Notes: a model not told the origin generated them from the letters alone. A DNA stretch of 64,000 nucleotides from Gnetum montanum (GCA_015680685.1 MNCI01002045.1:271234-335233); one strand, 5' to 3'; shown: positions 45,240 to 57,202, counted from the first letter of the stretch. Numbers and translations: made by a program.

Positions 45240-47450
45240 ACCTAACAACTCAAGGATATCTATGAGTATCTTCAATTGTGATTCCCTTTCTTCAATAGTG
45301 GCATCAATCTTACTGAGCACTACCTTGCATTTAGCCAATCCGTCACACAATTGTTTGATGTACTCAATCGCACGTCTTGCTATAGTTGTTGATTCCTCTT
45401 TTCTTTTAAGTCAGGTCTTCAACATATCCATCTGTATTGATCGATCATCCATGTCCTTTTATCATTCCTTCTCCTTTCTCTATAGAAACAAGATTTAAAT
45501 TATGAGTTATAAGCAAATCAACAAAAAAGGTGGAAGCATCAAGAATAAAAAAAATATTACTTGAAATCTATCATTATCAATTTGGAGGAATCGTTCACAA
45601 GTCTCCAGATGGCAAGCGTACCATGTTGCACTCTCCAATTCTCCTAAGAGTTACTCTAGATTTTTTATAGCATTTGGAGCATCCTCAAGAATTCGATACA
45701 AAGATGATAGAACTCAAACCTACATTAAATCATAATATACCTTAAAATTGCATAACTAAGACTCCCATAGATGATAAACACTCTCATGAATATAATAGGG
45801 TTTATTATCAAAAATTTGTTGACTAATACACCAAAGAAGCACAAGTTCTTCTTCAGCAGTTGTCACTATCCTTCTCATTGAATAAAAAGATCCTAAGATA
45901 GAGAAAGAAGAAACCACTAGAGCAAAATCAAAAAATGCTGTCAATGCTACCTATGGAAGGGAACCTCTTCCCAAGTGTCATAGAAAAAGAAGGCATGCCT
46001 AGTGATCTAGGTGGTGGAATGGGAGTCTGTTCGGAAGTGGCACCTATATCATCTCTGTCAATCTCTCGGATAAAGTACTGGCGCTCCATAAACCTCTGCA
46101 ACACAAAAATCAACATCATACAAAGGAAAGAGAGAAGTATTCAAACCTTGAAATAATTAAAACTTGCCTCTAGTTGCTTTCCTTTATCTGTTTTTGTACT
46201 TTGTCAAGTTTGTTGGGGTTTTTGTTGAGCCTGTTGTTGGGCTTGTTGTCTTATAACTATTGGATCACTAAGACTTTGCCTAGTACATTGCTTCTGTAAA
46301 AAAAAATCTATTAGAAAAAAATAAGACGTTAAATAAGTTATTGTGTATATATACATATTTATATTTAAATATATACCATTGGAGTAGAAAAGATGATCTG
46401 TTCTTGTGGTTGAATTGTACCAAAGATTGAAGTACCTTGAATTTCTTCAACCTGTGCAACTCCAACACTCTACATTGGTTCATTTTGCAATCCAAATTGC
46501 ACTATCAAATACATAAAATAAAAACATAATCAACAACAAGGAAATAATAAAAACGTGAAAATACCTTATTGATTTCCTCCTAATTCTGAACATATTGTAA
46601 AGCCAGTTGACCTTTCTCGACACCTATAATCTTACTCCATATAACTCTCTCATCTTCGAGAAATTTAGGGCATAACCAAGGATTGTAACGGCTAAAACAT
46701 TTTTTTGGATGATTATAACTTAGGATCATACACATGAACAAGGGTACACAACATAGGGTATAAGATTTGGAAGGATTTTGATGGGCAACAGTAATTTCAA
46801 TCATGGCATTATACCAGGCAAAGAAATAAGACAACGACCAGTCATAAATTCTACTGATTATGGCATCATGAAGTATGAAAATAGAATAAGAACTAACCTA
46901 ACATTGTTGTCTATACCACAAAACCTTGTTACTAATAAGTAGACATAAATCAAAGTGAGCCTCATTAATGAAATCTCCACAAACATATTAACTTTTTCCA
47001 AGGGCAGAATCAATAACATAATCAGATAATTCCTTTTTGCAAAAAGATTTAAATTTTGGGAAATAAGTTGAAAGAATTAAAGAATTTTCTCCTTGTTGAA
47101 AACCTAAGGTTGCTTGAATATCAAAAAGAATGATTGTTATTGCTCCAAAAACTAAATGAGAAATATAAATTTTCTTACTATTATACTATTCACACCATTC
47201 CATAAGAACGCCCTTGCAATGGGAGAGTTTAAAAATAGGAAAAACAAGTAAATTAGTTAACCTAGAAGTGGTAAGGTATTAGAAACCATCCTTCCCAAAT
47301 AAGCTACGAACATGATCAGAAGCAAAGAGCACATTATTCTAATGTAAAATAATAGTGGAGATTGACAGTTACCTAAAGGAGTTTAAGATAAAGCTTAACA
47401 CTTGGGATCCATGATGAAGATGGTTAGAATTCTTTGATAAAAAAAAAAAA
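45240..47450 (-). pseudogene. Opposite-strand ORF relic in the TE-8 leader, unidentified
   Basis: Minus-strand frames read as one protein-like sequence broken by stops and frame changes. From 47300 down, SDHVRSLFGKDGF, FGAITIILFDIQATLGFQQGEN and SLILSTYFPKFKSFCKKELSDYVI lead into the open frame 46834-46580 (NPWLCPKFLEDERVIWSKI). Next are a Pro-rich piece near 46090-45950 (TSEQTPIPPPRSLGMPSFS) and RRIVTTAEEELVLLWCISQQIFDNKPYY near 45870-45790. A coiled-coil C-terminus (AIEYIKQLCDGLAKCKVVLS...) ends at a stop near 45238. Gaps between pieces could be introns. No family was recognised. It may be an antisense accessory ORF, or an inserted gene or element whose edges are not visible. Confidence 0.45.
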
Positions 47451-47879
47451 ATTCAAGCTTCTCTTCTATCAATCTTTTGCTGATATTGAGTTGTGATGGG
47501 CAAGTTATCCTTCTTATCATATTTATAATACAATCATAAAAATTTTAGTAAAAGCGAAGAGAAAGTTATAACTTATTATAACCAAATATTTAATAAAAGC
47601 TAACATATACTTTTTTAAAGAAAAAGCTAATGTTTACTTTTTATTTTTAAAAGCTAGCGTTTACTTTTTTAGATTTTATAATTTCTACGTTCACTAAAAT
47701 GAAATTATCTACAATTTAACTTAAAGTGCTCTCTAAGATAATTCTAATGGTATTAATTTCATCAAAATTTGACTTATAGTTTAAAAGATACAGTAATTCT
47801 TGGGTTATCTGTAGTTTTAAAAATAAAAAATTAATTTAAATGATTTTTTTAATTTTAAATTTTAAAAAAGAGGGGATGG

Positions 47880-47945
47880 GGTGCAAGAGGTCTCGGGCTC
47901 AAACCCAAGTCCTAAAAAATTGTATATGAAAAAAATTTATTAATA
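47880..47945 (+). repeat. Possible SINE B-box fragment
   Basis: GGTGCAAGAGGTCTCGGGCT followed by CAAACCCAAGTCC resembles the B-box part of a tRNA-type promoter (GGTTCGANTCC) and is followed by an A-rich tract. No A box was found at the right distance. Confidence 0.3.
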
Positions 47946-48402
47946 ATAATAATGATGATGAATGTTTTTGGAGGGCTATAAGCCCTTGGGAGGGCCATGA
48001 TGGGTTCGATAGTCGTCGCTTGTTGTTAGCTTGTGACCAACAACTATGTATGGATTGGCCCTTAGGCTAGCCCCAAGGACAATCCATTGACCACACTTGC
48101 CTTCTGCACCGTGTTGCACTGCCTGCCTCTGCACTGCCCACCACCACATAACACTACGCCACCTGCCACCAGCAACTATGCCACACCTGCCTTTTGCTGC
48201 CTACTGCCATGCCTTGCCGCACCTATGCCCTTTTCCATTAGTGGCTACGCCACGCCTATGCCTTCCACTACCACACCACATCTACGCCTTCTGCCATTGT
48301 GTTGTGCTTGCATCTACGCCTACCGTCGTGTCATGCCTACCACTACTACTACCACACATGCCACTACCTACCTACCTACCGCCTATATGCTACCTGCCAC
48401 TC

Positions 48403-48622
48403 ATAACCGCTTCCAGCACCACTAATAACCACCTTCAACACTATCGATAACCACCTCCAGCACCACTGATAACCACCTTCAACACTGTCGATAACCACCT
48501 CTAGCACCACTGATAACCACCTCCAGCACCACTTATAACTGCCTTCAGCATTGTTGATAACCACCTCCAATGTTGTCGAAAATCACCTCCAACGCTATGC
48601 AAAACCACCTCTTTAGACACTA
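48403..48622. repeat. Ten tandem 22-bp units
   Basis: ATAACCACCTCCAGCACCACTG-like units start at 48403, 48425, 48447, 48469, 48491, 48513, 48535, 48557, 48579 and 48601, with no indel. Early units alternate between ...CAGCACCACTG and ...CAACACTGTCG, giving a 44-bp higher order. The preceding 48070-48400 is strongly C-rich, and ORFs there are compositional. Confidence 0.92.
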
Positions 48623-48938
48623 CCAAAAAGCTGCCTCTCCACGCTCAAGCCCTGACAAGGGCTACATAGGCTCTGAAATGGGCCACATAGGCCCAATCAA
48701 GAGCCACACAATCATTGAAACGAATCATGCAAACCTACTCAAGGGTTGCATTGGCCCTAACATGGGCCATGTCAGCCCATGACAAGGCTGCGTGGACCTC
48801 GAGGTCAACCGCATCGACCTAGAGGAGGACCACGGGGACTACGCAATGGGCCATGCCAGCTCAGAAGAGGGTTGTGTGGACCCTAGAACAGGTTGTCTTC
48901 CATCAATAGATGGGAAAATCAAATTTCCCGACAACTAA
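48570..48938 (+). pseudogene. Heptapeptide-repeat ORF (12 x 21 bp)
   Basis: An ATG at 48570 (MLSKITSNAMQNHLFRHYQK) leads into 21-bp units whose first codon lies at 48659, 48680, 48701 and so on to 48890, exactly 21 bp apart with no indel. Units translate as GYIGSEM, GHIGPIK, SHTIIET, NHANLLK, GCIGPNM, GHVSP-stop-Q, GCVDLEV and others. The single stop (TGA at 48780) could come from CGA. The frame then ends at a TAA near 48938. The repeat resembles no family known to me. It lies on the element's sense strand about 550 bp before gag. Confidence 0.55.
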
Positions 48939-49483
48939 TGGAAATTTCAAATTTCCTGATAACTAACGAAAATTTTGAAATTGCCATCAATGGACAAAAC
49001 AAATTTTTTTAAAAAAATTTCACCTATAATTGTTAATTTAAATTGAAAATGCACTAAATTATTTTCAAAAATTTGAATTGGCACCTTGGTAATAAGGGGG
49101 ATAAAAACTTCATCATTAAGTGCGCACATTTTGAAGTAGAACTAGAATGGGTGACCTCTCAGAAAATCTTGAAAAACGTGCAAGTTTTGTAAAGTTAAAA
49201 CAACTATAACTTTTGAATCTGAAGTTCCTTTTCAACCAAACAAAAATCGATTCCAATAGATTTGAACCTTCTAAACTCAATGGAACTATCAAATTTAGTT
49301 GGATTATAGAAAATTAGCATTTAATTCATTACTTCAAGTCCCAAAAACAATTAGGATGTGGTACTCAATAAGAAATCCATGATAGTTTCAACTTCTTCTG
49401 CAATTAACTAATGATTTTGAATCCCATAAAAAGGGCAATAAAATCTAAAGATTACCAACATATCTGATTTCTTTAACTTACCA

Positions 49484-50345
49484 ATGTCTAGAACTCAAAG
49501 AATAAATTGGAAAGAAATGGAAGGCCAAGTTAATGACTGGATAAATGCCCTTGAAGATCAAATTAATGAGATTAGGGTTGTTAAAAAAGAACTTTGTCAC
49601 TCAAACCAAGGGTTCAGGACAGAGATGCAAAATATGTCTGAGGAAATTAGGAAATTATCCCAAAGTTTAAAGGATAAATGGTCAGACGTGCAAGGAAAGA
49701 TAGATTCCTTTGTAGACTCCATCAAGCAATTAATCGANTTATCTCATTATATTTAAGAGGATTTGCGGCAACATGGTAAAATGGATTGAGATCTTAAGGT
49801 TTGATTACAAATTGACTTAATTTTTGTTGAGATTTCGAACAAAAATTTGTTTCTGATTCCTTTCTCAAAGAGCGCAAAATGAGATTTGATTCCTTAAGGT
49901 TGGGAATATGATCCGTAGATGATTATACAAGCAATTCTGTGTTCTTTCTCGATATGTAAGTTATCAAGATGAGGGAGAATTAACTTCAAAATTCATTGAA
50001 GGATTACATGCTCAACTACATCCCCAAACACAAGCCCATAATCCTTAAACCATTGATGAAGTATATAGAATTGCTAAGAATTATGAGGAATCAAATCAGA
50101 TACAAGCTACCCTTCGATAAGAAACTCTTCGACAAGCTACCTTTTCACAAGCAACAGTAAAACACCAACCAAAAGAGGTCAATCAGGATCAAGATGTTTC
50201 ATTTATGGCGAAGATCATTTCAAACAAGATTGCCCAAAATTTTGAGCAAAAATACAAAGACCAACCAAATCAAGAATCAAAAACCCAACCCAAATGTGAA
50301 CAAAGGAAAAATTCCAACCACCACCACAGTTGTGAAGAAGATATC
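49484..50345 (+). pseudogene. TE-8 gag
   Basis: The ATG at 49484 opens an N-terminal coiled coil (WKEMEGQVNDWINALEDQINEI...MSEEIRKLSQSLKDKW). It contains one ambiguous base (49738). After a frame change, capsid-like residues follow, then a YVSYQDEGELTSKFIEGLHAQLHPQ segment (49960-50020) and a shortened knuckle CFIYGEDHFKQDC (about 50190-50230). In the knuckle the second Cys is Tyr and one residue is missing. Stops and frame changes make it inactive. Confidence 0.75.
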
Positions 50346-50349
50346 TACA

Positions 50350-50649
50350 TCAACTAAATCAAGGTTGTGTAAATTTCAATTTACTTTACTGATTTTTGAA
50401 GGTTCAATTAAAAGTAAACAAATTGAATTTTTGATTGATAGTGGTGCTAGTGATAACTTTATTTCTCCAAAGTTAATTAATTTATTAAAATTAAGTTTAC
50501 CTTTCAAAAAAATTATTAAGATAGAATTAGTAGATGGAACAACTGTGAGCAAGCATACCCGATATGGAGAAATTAACTTTACCTTGCAAAACATGTCTTT
50601 CATTGATGAATTCTTTGAATTTGAACTAGGCAATGTTGATGTAATTTAG
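50350..50649 (+). pseudogene. TE-8 aspartic protease
   Basis: FQFTLLIFEGSIKSKQIEFLIDSGASDNFIS carries the intact active-site D-S-G-A (Asp at about 50440). KIELVDGTTVSKHTRYGEI and a FELGNVDVI end follow (the usual ...LPL.G.DVILG is shortened by a stop at 50647). The frame is otherwise open for 151 codons, among the best preserved in the window. Confidence 0.8.
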
Positions 50650-52250
50650 GAATGTCTTTCTTGCAAAAATTTGATATTACTGCCCACTTTAAAACTCGCA
50701 TTTTAAAAGTTCCAATCACTGACAAAGTTAGGATTCTAAAGGAGGTAGGAATAGTAAAGCAAATTCATACGATAACTATTAAGAAAGCTAAAAGATTAGT
50801 CAAAAAAGGTGCTACAATGTTGGTTGTCAAAGTAACCCAACTTCAAAGATCTTCAGGTATTGAGATTCCAAAAGAACTTAAGGAATATAAAGATTTAGTA
50901 TTTGGTGAAACTAGAGAACTACCTCCAAAAAGAACTGTCAAGTATGCTATTGATATTTTTCCTAGTACACATCCTGTTTCAAAAGCCCCTTATAGATTTT
51001 CTACTTCTAAATTAAGAGAATTAAAAGTACAATTAGACCAATTATTGGAAGAAGAGAAAATTCGACCTAGCGCATCACCTTAGGGTGCATTAGTCTTATT
51101 CGTTAAAAAGAAAGATGGTACACTAAGATTATGCATCGATTATAAAGCATTGAATAAAGTGATGATTAAAAATACTCATCCTTTGCCTAGGATCGATGAT
51201 TTGTTTGATCAACTTACGAGTGGATGTTATTTTTCAAAGATTGATTTAAAATCAGGTTATCACCTAATAAGGATCAAGCAGAAAGATATTGAGAAAACTA
51301 CTTTTAGAACTAGGTGTAGGTTACACGAATTTGTTGTGATGTCGTTTGGATTAACTAATGCACCTGCAACATTCATGGCATTAATGAATAATATTTTTCA
51401 TGAATATCTTGATCAACTTGTTATAGTATTTATGGATGATATAATTTATTTATTCTAAGTCAAGAGAAGAACATGCCAAACATTTGAAAATTACAATAGA
51501 AATTCTTAAAGAGCATCAGCTGAAAGCTAGATTGAGTAAATGTGAACTTTTTAAGGAAGAAGTTTCATACTTGGGTCATATAGTTTCTAAGAAAAGATTG
51601 CAAGTAGATCCAGCAAAAATTAATGTGATCCAGGACTGACCTGAATTAAAAGATGTTACAGTGGTTTGTAGCTTCTTGGGTTTAGTTGATTTTTATTAAC
51701 GTTTCATTAAAGATTATTCTACCTTGGTAGCCCTATTGAATGACCTTTTGCAGAAGAAATGTGTGTTCAAGTTTGATGAAAAATGCAAGGAATCTTTTCT
51801 CAGATTAAAGATGCTACTTGCAATAGCACCTATTTTGAGAATTCCGAATGAAGAATTACCGTTTGAAGTATCCACGAATGCTTGTGAAATATGAATCAGT
51901 GCAGTTCTTTCATAAGAAGATAAAGTAGTATGTTATGAATCTTGTAAATTACGAGGAGCCGAGGTAAATTACTCAACCCATGATTTAGAATTACTATCAA
52001 TTGTTCATGCTTTGAAAGTTTAGAGACATTACCTTTGCAAAAAAAGGTTTGTATTAAAAATAGATCATAAAAGTTTAGAATATTTGCAAAGACAGCCTAT
52101 TTTGAAGATTCGTCAAAGGTGATGGGTAGAATTATTGGTTGAATATGATTTTAAAATCAAATATATTCCTAGTAAGAAAAATGTGGTAGCTAATGTCCTT
52201 AGTCAAATGTATAACTTAATGATAGGTGTGGTAACGATCCCCTATGAAAG
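50650..52250 (+). pseudogene. TE-8 reverse transcriptase and RNase H
   Basis: RT blocks in order are ELPPKRTVKYAIDIFPSTHPVSKAPYR, [25 protein letters not shown], [57 protein letters not shown], and the catalytic VFMDDI box with both Asp present (about 51430-51440). The W of the SPWGA block is TAG. RNase H follows (51840-52200), with VSTNACE where family members have a catalytic TDAS, HDLELLSIVHALK, KIDHKSLEYL, and KKNVVANVLS where VVADALS is usual. Two of its Asp are thus Asn. Confidence 0.88.
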
Positions 52251-52349
52251 AAGAAATCAAGGAACAAATAAAAAAAGAAGATCCTTATTTTAAAAATATT
52301 TTAACCAATATTTCCTACGAGCCTTGATATCAACTTACCTCTAATGGGT

Positions 52350-53110
52350 TATTGATGAAAGGACAAAAAATGTGCATTCCAAAAGGAAATTGGAGACTAA
52401 GGTTGTTGTGTAAAGCACACGAAGTACCATACACAGGACACCCAAATTATATTAAGACCTATATGATAATTGGAAAATCTTATTTTTGGCCTGGAATTAA
52501 GAATGATGTGTCCTCGTACATTAAAAATTGTCCAATGTGCCAAAGAATAAAAGCTAAATAGAGGAAACCCAATGGATTATTACAACCTATGGAAGTCCAA
52601 CGTGGAAATGGGAAGATATCACTATGGATTTCATTATGGGATTGCCAATAACCAATAAGGGAAATGACTCAATTTTCATAGTGCTTGACTATCTATCAAA
52701 GATGGCACATTTTATAACTTTGAAATCTACAAACACAGCAAAAGAAGTAGCCCAAAATTTTGTATGTGAAGTATTTCGATTGCATAGTTGTCCAAAATCT
52801 ATCACCTCAAATAGAGATCCCAAGTTCATATCCGAATTCTAGAAAAATTCTTCAAAGAGCTTAGAACCCAATTGAAATTTAGCACATCTTACCACCCTAA
52901 GACTGATGGACAAACTGAACATGTTAATAGAATATTAGAAGATATCCTTAGAAGCTATGTTGGGAATAGACCAAAAATGTGGAAGAACTATTTGCACCTA
53001 GCAGAATTTTCCTATAATAATAATTATCAAGGTTTTATACATGGAACACCATTCAAAATAGTAAATGGACATAATTGTCGTACAGCACTAACCTAGGCAA
53101 ATCCAACCTT
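52350..53110 (+). pseudogene. TE-8 integrase
   Basis: The HHCC zinc domain is intact: HEVPYTGH...CPMCQRI (52420-52550). The core starts at 52624 with MDFIMGLPITNKGNDSIFIVLDYLSKMAHFI (first Asp). The second catalytic Asp is replaced in SITSNRDPKF (S-D-R expected). The Glu is present in YHPKTDGQTEHVN (about 52918). LAEFSYNNNYQGFIHGTPFKIV follows. Stops separate the parts. Confidence 0.88.
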
Positions 53111-53239
53111 AAGAACAGAATGGAAGGAAGAAGAAATAAAAATAATGGAAAAAAATGTCACAAAAGTAAAACAAAATTTACAAGCTGCCCAAAATAAATA
53201 TAAAGGATATGCAAATCAACATCGACTTAAAAAAAATTC

Positions 53240-53645
53240 CAAGTAGGAGATCAAGTATTACTAAGAGTAGAACCTACCAAAAGTTCTCTTAAACTGGGAA
53301 AATATACTAAATTGGCATCTAGATTTTGTGGACCTTTTAAAATCTATGAAAGAATTAGCGAAGCAGCATATTGATTGAATCTTACAGCAACCTTAAAAAC
53401 TCATCCAATTTTTCATGTAAGCTTGCTAAAGAAATTTCATGAAAATGATGTACCATATGTGCTAGATTGGAATACCTTGACATTACAATCCAATGCTAGC
53501 TTTGAAGTTAAACCCATTGCTATTAAGAACCAATGAATCAAGAAATTACGAAATAAAACTATCAACAAAATACTTGTTCAATGGTCAAATTGTGCTCAAC
53601 AAACTTGTAAAAACAAGGAATTTATTTTAAATACTTACCCCTAAC
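53240..53645 (+). pseudogene. TE-8 integrase C-terminus with chromodomain-like tail
   Basis: LKLGKYTKLASRFCGPFKIYERISEAAY is a GPF/Y module (53285-53370). Further on, KKLRNKTINKILVQWSNCAQQTCKNKEFIL (53540-53630) resembles a chromodomain (R-x-x-x-I-x-x-[VI]-L-V-Q-W). In chromoviruses this guides integration to heterochromatin. Frames change several times. Confidence 0.6.
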
Positions 53646-53841
53646 TTTTTTATCATTATGATATTAAATGATAAATTGTATTTGTTATAGATGTAATAAA
53701 TTATGTTTTATAATTTCTGATCTTCTACTTGTATAGGTGATAATGAGGAAAATAAAAGAATCGAAGCTAAGGAGCATAACGATGAAGCAACAACTGAGTA
53801 GCTAAATATAAAGGAAATGCTCAAGGACAAGCTAAATGCCC

Positions 53842-53852
53842 AAGGGGGTAGA
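53842..53852 (+). other. TE-8 polypurine tract
   Basis: AAGGGGGTAGA, 1 bp before the TGTAATG start of the 3' LTR at 53854. Confidence 0.85.
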
Positions 53853-53853
53853 T

Positions 53854-54063
53854 TGTAATGTCTCGTCTCCTATTAAGGGTGGAAAAAAATTGTAAACAAT
53901 GTAATTAACCTTCAAAAAGAAAGAGAACACCTTGTTATGACAAATTATGATTATTCATGTATCCCTCGAGAAAGGGTTTGACCTAGGCCATTTAAGGCCA
54001 AGGTTAGAGGCCGTGCAAGGCATGGACTTGTAGAGCTAAAAAAACAAGTAATGGGAGCCAGGT
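53854..54063 (+). mobile_element. TE-8 3' LTR, left part
   Basis: It matches 44482-44700 of the 5' LTR and is cut by TE-9 after CAGGT. Confidence 0.9.
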
Positions 54064-54931
54064 TGATGAGTGGTGAGGTACCCCTACACTCAACCATACG
54101 AATACGAGTGTTTCACGCATGATCCGATTGAACTTCGCAGACGGGCTAGTTGTGGTATCTAGACAGTTACTCATAGGTCGTAGTTCGCTGTCTTCCCACC
54201 TGGACTAGTATTATCTTCGTCATATATGGTTTAGTCCAGAGTGAGTTGTATGATGTGTTTCTACATTAGTACTACTCCTGAGTATGATGGAAAATAATAT
54301 TAATTAAACTAGGGGAGAGAGAAAGAGAGAATCTAACTAGCCTAACTGCGATGAGTATCTGTTCCTTAATCATCCGTACACATCTTGGACCTCATGCACG
54401 ACTACCACTAGGATTACCAAGTGTATGGCCTAAGTACGCTACTGGGTTACCAAGTAATCACAATTGAATGCTCGTGATTAAGTCGTACTCATTCCGTGTT
54501 TAATAGGAGATAAGGGTGAAGAGATATTAACTAGGAAAGCAGCAAATAACAATTAAATAAATAATTAAGCTAAGTGGATGCTGAAGTCATCTCGATCTTT
54601 ATTGCTGGTCATGTGCATGTCCAAGTACGTCACACTCGAATAAGGATGTCGTACAATTACAATCACCACACTGTGGACATGCACTGGGAGGAAAGGGTTG
54701 AGAGAAATCTAAACTTAAAAACTTACAATAAAATCTAAGAACTAATGCTTAGAACAAGGAAAGCTGCCTCTTATTTATAGAAATTGAGGAAGGTTGTGAT
54801 ATCGTGGGGCAGACGCGATATTGTGGCTGTGATATTAGGGGTTCGATAACTGGGCCTGACAGACCATATCTTATATCAGGTCTCCGATAACAGGGCTCCG
54901 ATAACTGGGCCTGACAAACCATGACTCATCA
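54064..54931 (-). mobile_element. TE-9 3' LTR (868 bp)
   Basis: It starts TGATGAGTGG and ends GACTCATCA. It is preceded (element sense) by GTGGGGGTA. U3 contains repeated GATAACTGGGCCTGACA and GATAT words (54790-54920) and the reverse TATA box near 54775. Confidence 0.92.
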
Positions 54932-55494
54932 TACCCCCACGACTGAATGAAAACTCGTCCTCGAGTTAAAGTGAGAATAGGCTCCATTGATTACACAGTG
55001 GATAGGTATGGGACTATTGACTAACTAGAATGAATTCATGCCGTAGTGTGAAGGCAGAACAAAATTGAGACACAACACAAAAGAAAATCCTATGATTACA
55101 AAATTTGATGGAACTCATATAGTTCCTGGTGGCAGTGGCTCCTCCATGGGTGTCTTTCCCTTTTCTTGTGCTCCAAGTCTTGGGATTTGATGGCGTTGAA
55201 GTATGGCCTGGATTTTCTCCTCTTGTAAGGCCTTGAGTGCCTTNGAGGTGATCCCTAACGGCCTCTGGAGCAAATTCTGCGAAAGGTACAAAGTTTAATT
55301 CCATGATCACTATAGTGAATATGGACCTTTCATGGATGGTTTGAACACAATCCTGGGGCAACGTGAGATATCATCCCTATTCAGACATTGCAGTAGCTCC
55401 TCCTTTTACCTACCTTGATTGTACAGTGGCAGGGTCTTGTCCTTCACCTCTGCTAGGTCATTTGATCGCACCTTGAGCAATACCTTCCTATTGT

Positions 55495-55966
55495 TTGCGT
55501 TTTGGGACCATCTGCAATCACATAGGGCCAATCGTTAGTAAGGTTGTTACCAAAGTTAGGTTATACCTTACTACTTGCCTTAATAGATTTACTTTATTTC
55601 CGTGTGATGTTAATTATTGGAAGAACATGTTCCCGAATGATTATAATGTTGAGTCGTCTTTGCTTAGGTGGTTTTCAAATTTAATTTTCTAGTATAGCTA
55701 AGGGGATGAAATTGTTTTTGGCACATTTTATTCTTAATTTTACAACTAATTACTCTAAAATATGTCCTTTAGGCAATGATGAATTTCAAAAAATTTATGC
55801 GCTATTCAGCATGTGCCCCTCCCCCACGACTAAGTTGAACACTCCGAGTTCAAGTAGGTTTAGACAGAATGAACATCGAAGTAATAGTGAGCAAGATATA
55901 GGTATAAAAGCAAGGGTCTCACAATCGCAAGTCATAGAGAAAAATTCAAAAAACTCCCCCGCCTAA
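55495..55966 (+). pseudogene. Opposite-strand ORF relic in TE-9
   Basis: Plus-strand frames read VTKVRLYLTTCLNRFTLFPC (from about 55540), then WKNMFPNDYNVESSLLRWFSN. After a stop and frame change, MKLFLAHFILNFTTNYSKI leads on to a Ser/Asn/Gln-rich tail (SSSRFRQNEHRSNSEQDIG) ending at 55966. It is antisense to the element. The family is not recognised. It might be a captured gene piece or an antisense accessory ORF. Confidence 0.4.
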
Positions 55967-57202
55967 ATAGTGGAAAATGATGGTAAGTGTTGCGGGGGGA
56001 TCACGTATATATATTTTCATCGAAGTTAGGGCACTTAGAGAATGTACCGAATTTTTAATATATATATATATATTTGAAATTAAACGATGTAAACTAAGGA
56101 CATCTGGATGATTGTTAAAGGGTTCCAGGGTAATTCAACTAGTTCTGAAGGCACGAAAATTATGATGGTGTGGAATTTATCAATAAGGAAAGCGGATGAT
56201 AAAGAAAAAGGCTATGTGATGGTTCATGGGAACATTGAATCAAAGGGATAGTAATAAAGGAAAGAAAATTATTGGCAATATGCTAAGGGTAACAGATGAA
56301 GTGCGAAAGATGGGTCATGAGTGCAAATTACAAAAATTACACAAGTGGGTCCTCCCCAAAGCAGGTTCCAACCTATAATGCCCTTGCGTAACCACACTTA
56401 AAAGTGTCTCTGGGCACTCAAAGGGTTAAATGTAATCCGCACTGGTTCCACAAAACACACGCATGTAAATACCACCGGGATGAGGTAAGAATTCTATGCT
56501 ATACAAGACACGAGCTACAATCACATGAATAGCGAGATGAAACGGAATATAGAAAGGATTGTAGAGATTGGAACATGAGGTAACTGACTCAGGGCACAAT
56601 GAATCCTGCATGTAAAGCATGATTAATGTGTTATTAACCCGTTGTTCCAAGATCAGGACCAAGTTCATTCCTCTGACCAGTGACACCGCATTGTTTCATC
56701 CCATGATGAGCAACTATAAGAGTACCAGAACAACAAGGCCTACGATCACTTGGCATTTTTTTCAAGGGAGAAGTGATTTTTGTTTTGTGGCACTTCATTT
56801 TTTTTTCCTCTTTCTTCTCTTTTTTTTCGATTGTTGAATCCAGAGAAGCCACCAACCTTCAAGCATGGGTGCATGTCTTTCCAATGGGACCCCCTAGAAC
56901 AGCATTGGATTTTTGAGTGCCTTTTGATTACTCTTACTCCCATTTTTCATTAGATATACAAGGATCTTAGTACAACCACGTTGCATGATAACTCTCACAA
57001 ACGTCACAAAAGAGAATCTCTAAGTCCCCTTGATGTCACACCCTAATCATTCCCTCTTGGTCCATCCTTCTTTATTCTGGGTACAATAAACACAAAATTA
57101 ATTTTAAGATGTCAAAAATATCACTGTACCCTCGAATAGAACCTCTTATTTGTAGAGTGGATGAGTGGGTGTAATGGGCTCACTATCCAAATAATTGATC
57201 AC
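55967..57202. other. TE-9 interior without a recognised gene
   Basis: An AT microsatellite lies at about 56059-56074 and a T/C-rich run at 56798-56830. Frames on both strands at 56400-56950 are short and overlap one another; none shows a motif. Confidence 0.5.

Noticed and set aside
48087-48450. Two overlapping plus-strand ORFs of 112 and 117 codons
   Set aside because: They lie in a C-rich, G-poor tract (CCAC/CTGCC words). Both frames are open from composition alone, and residues are almost only P, T, C, A, L and H.
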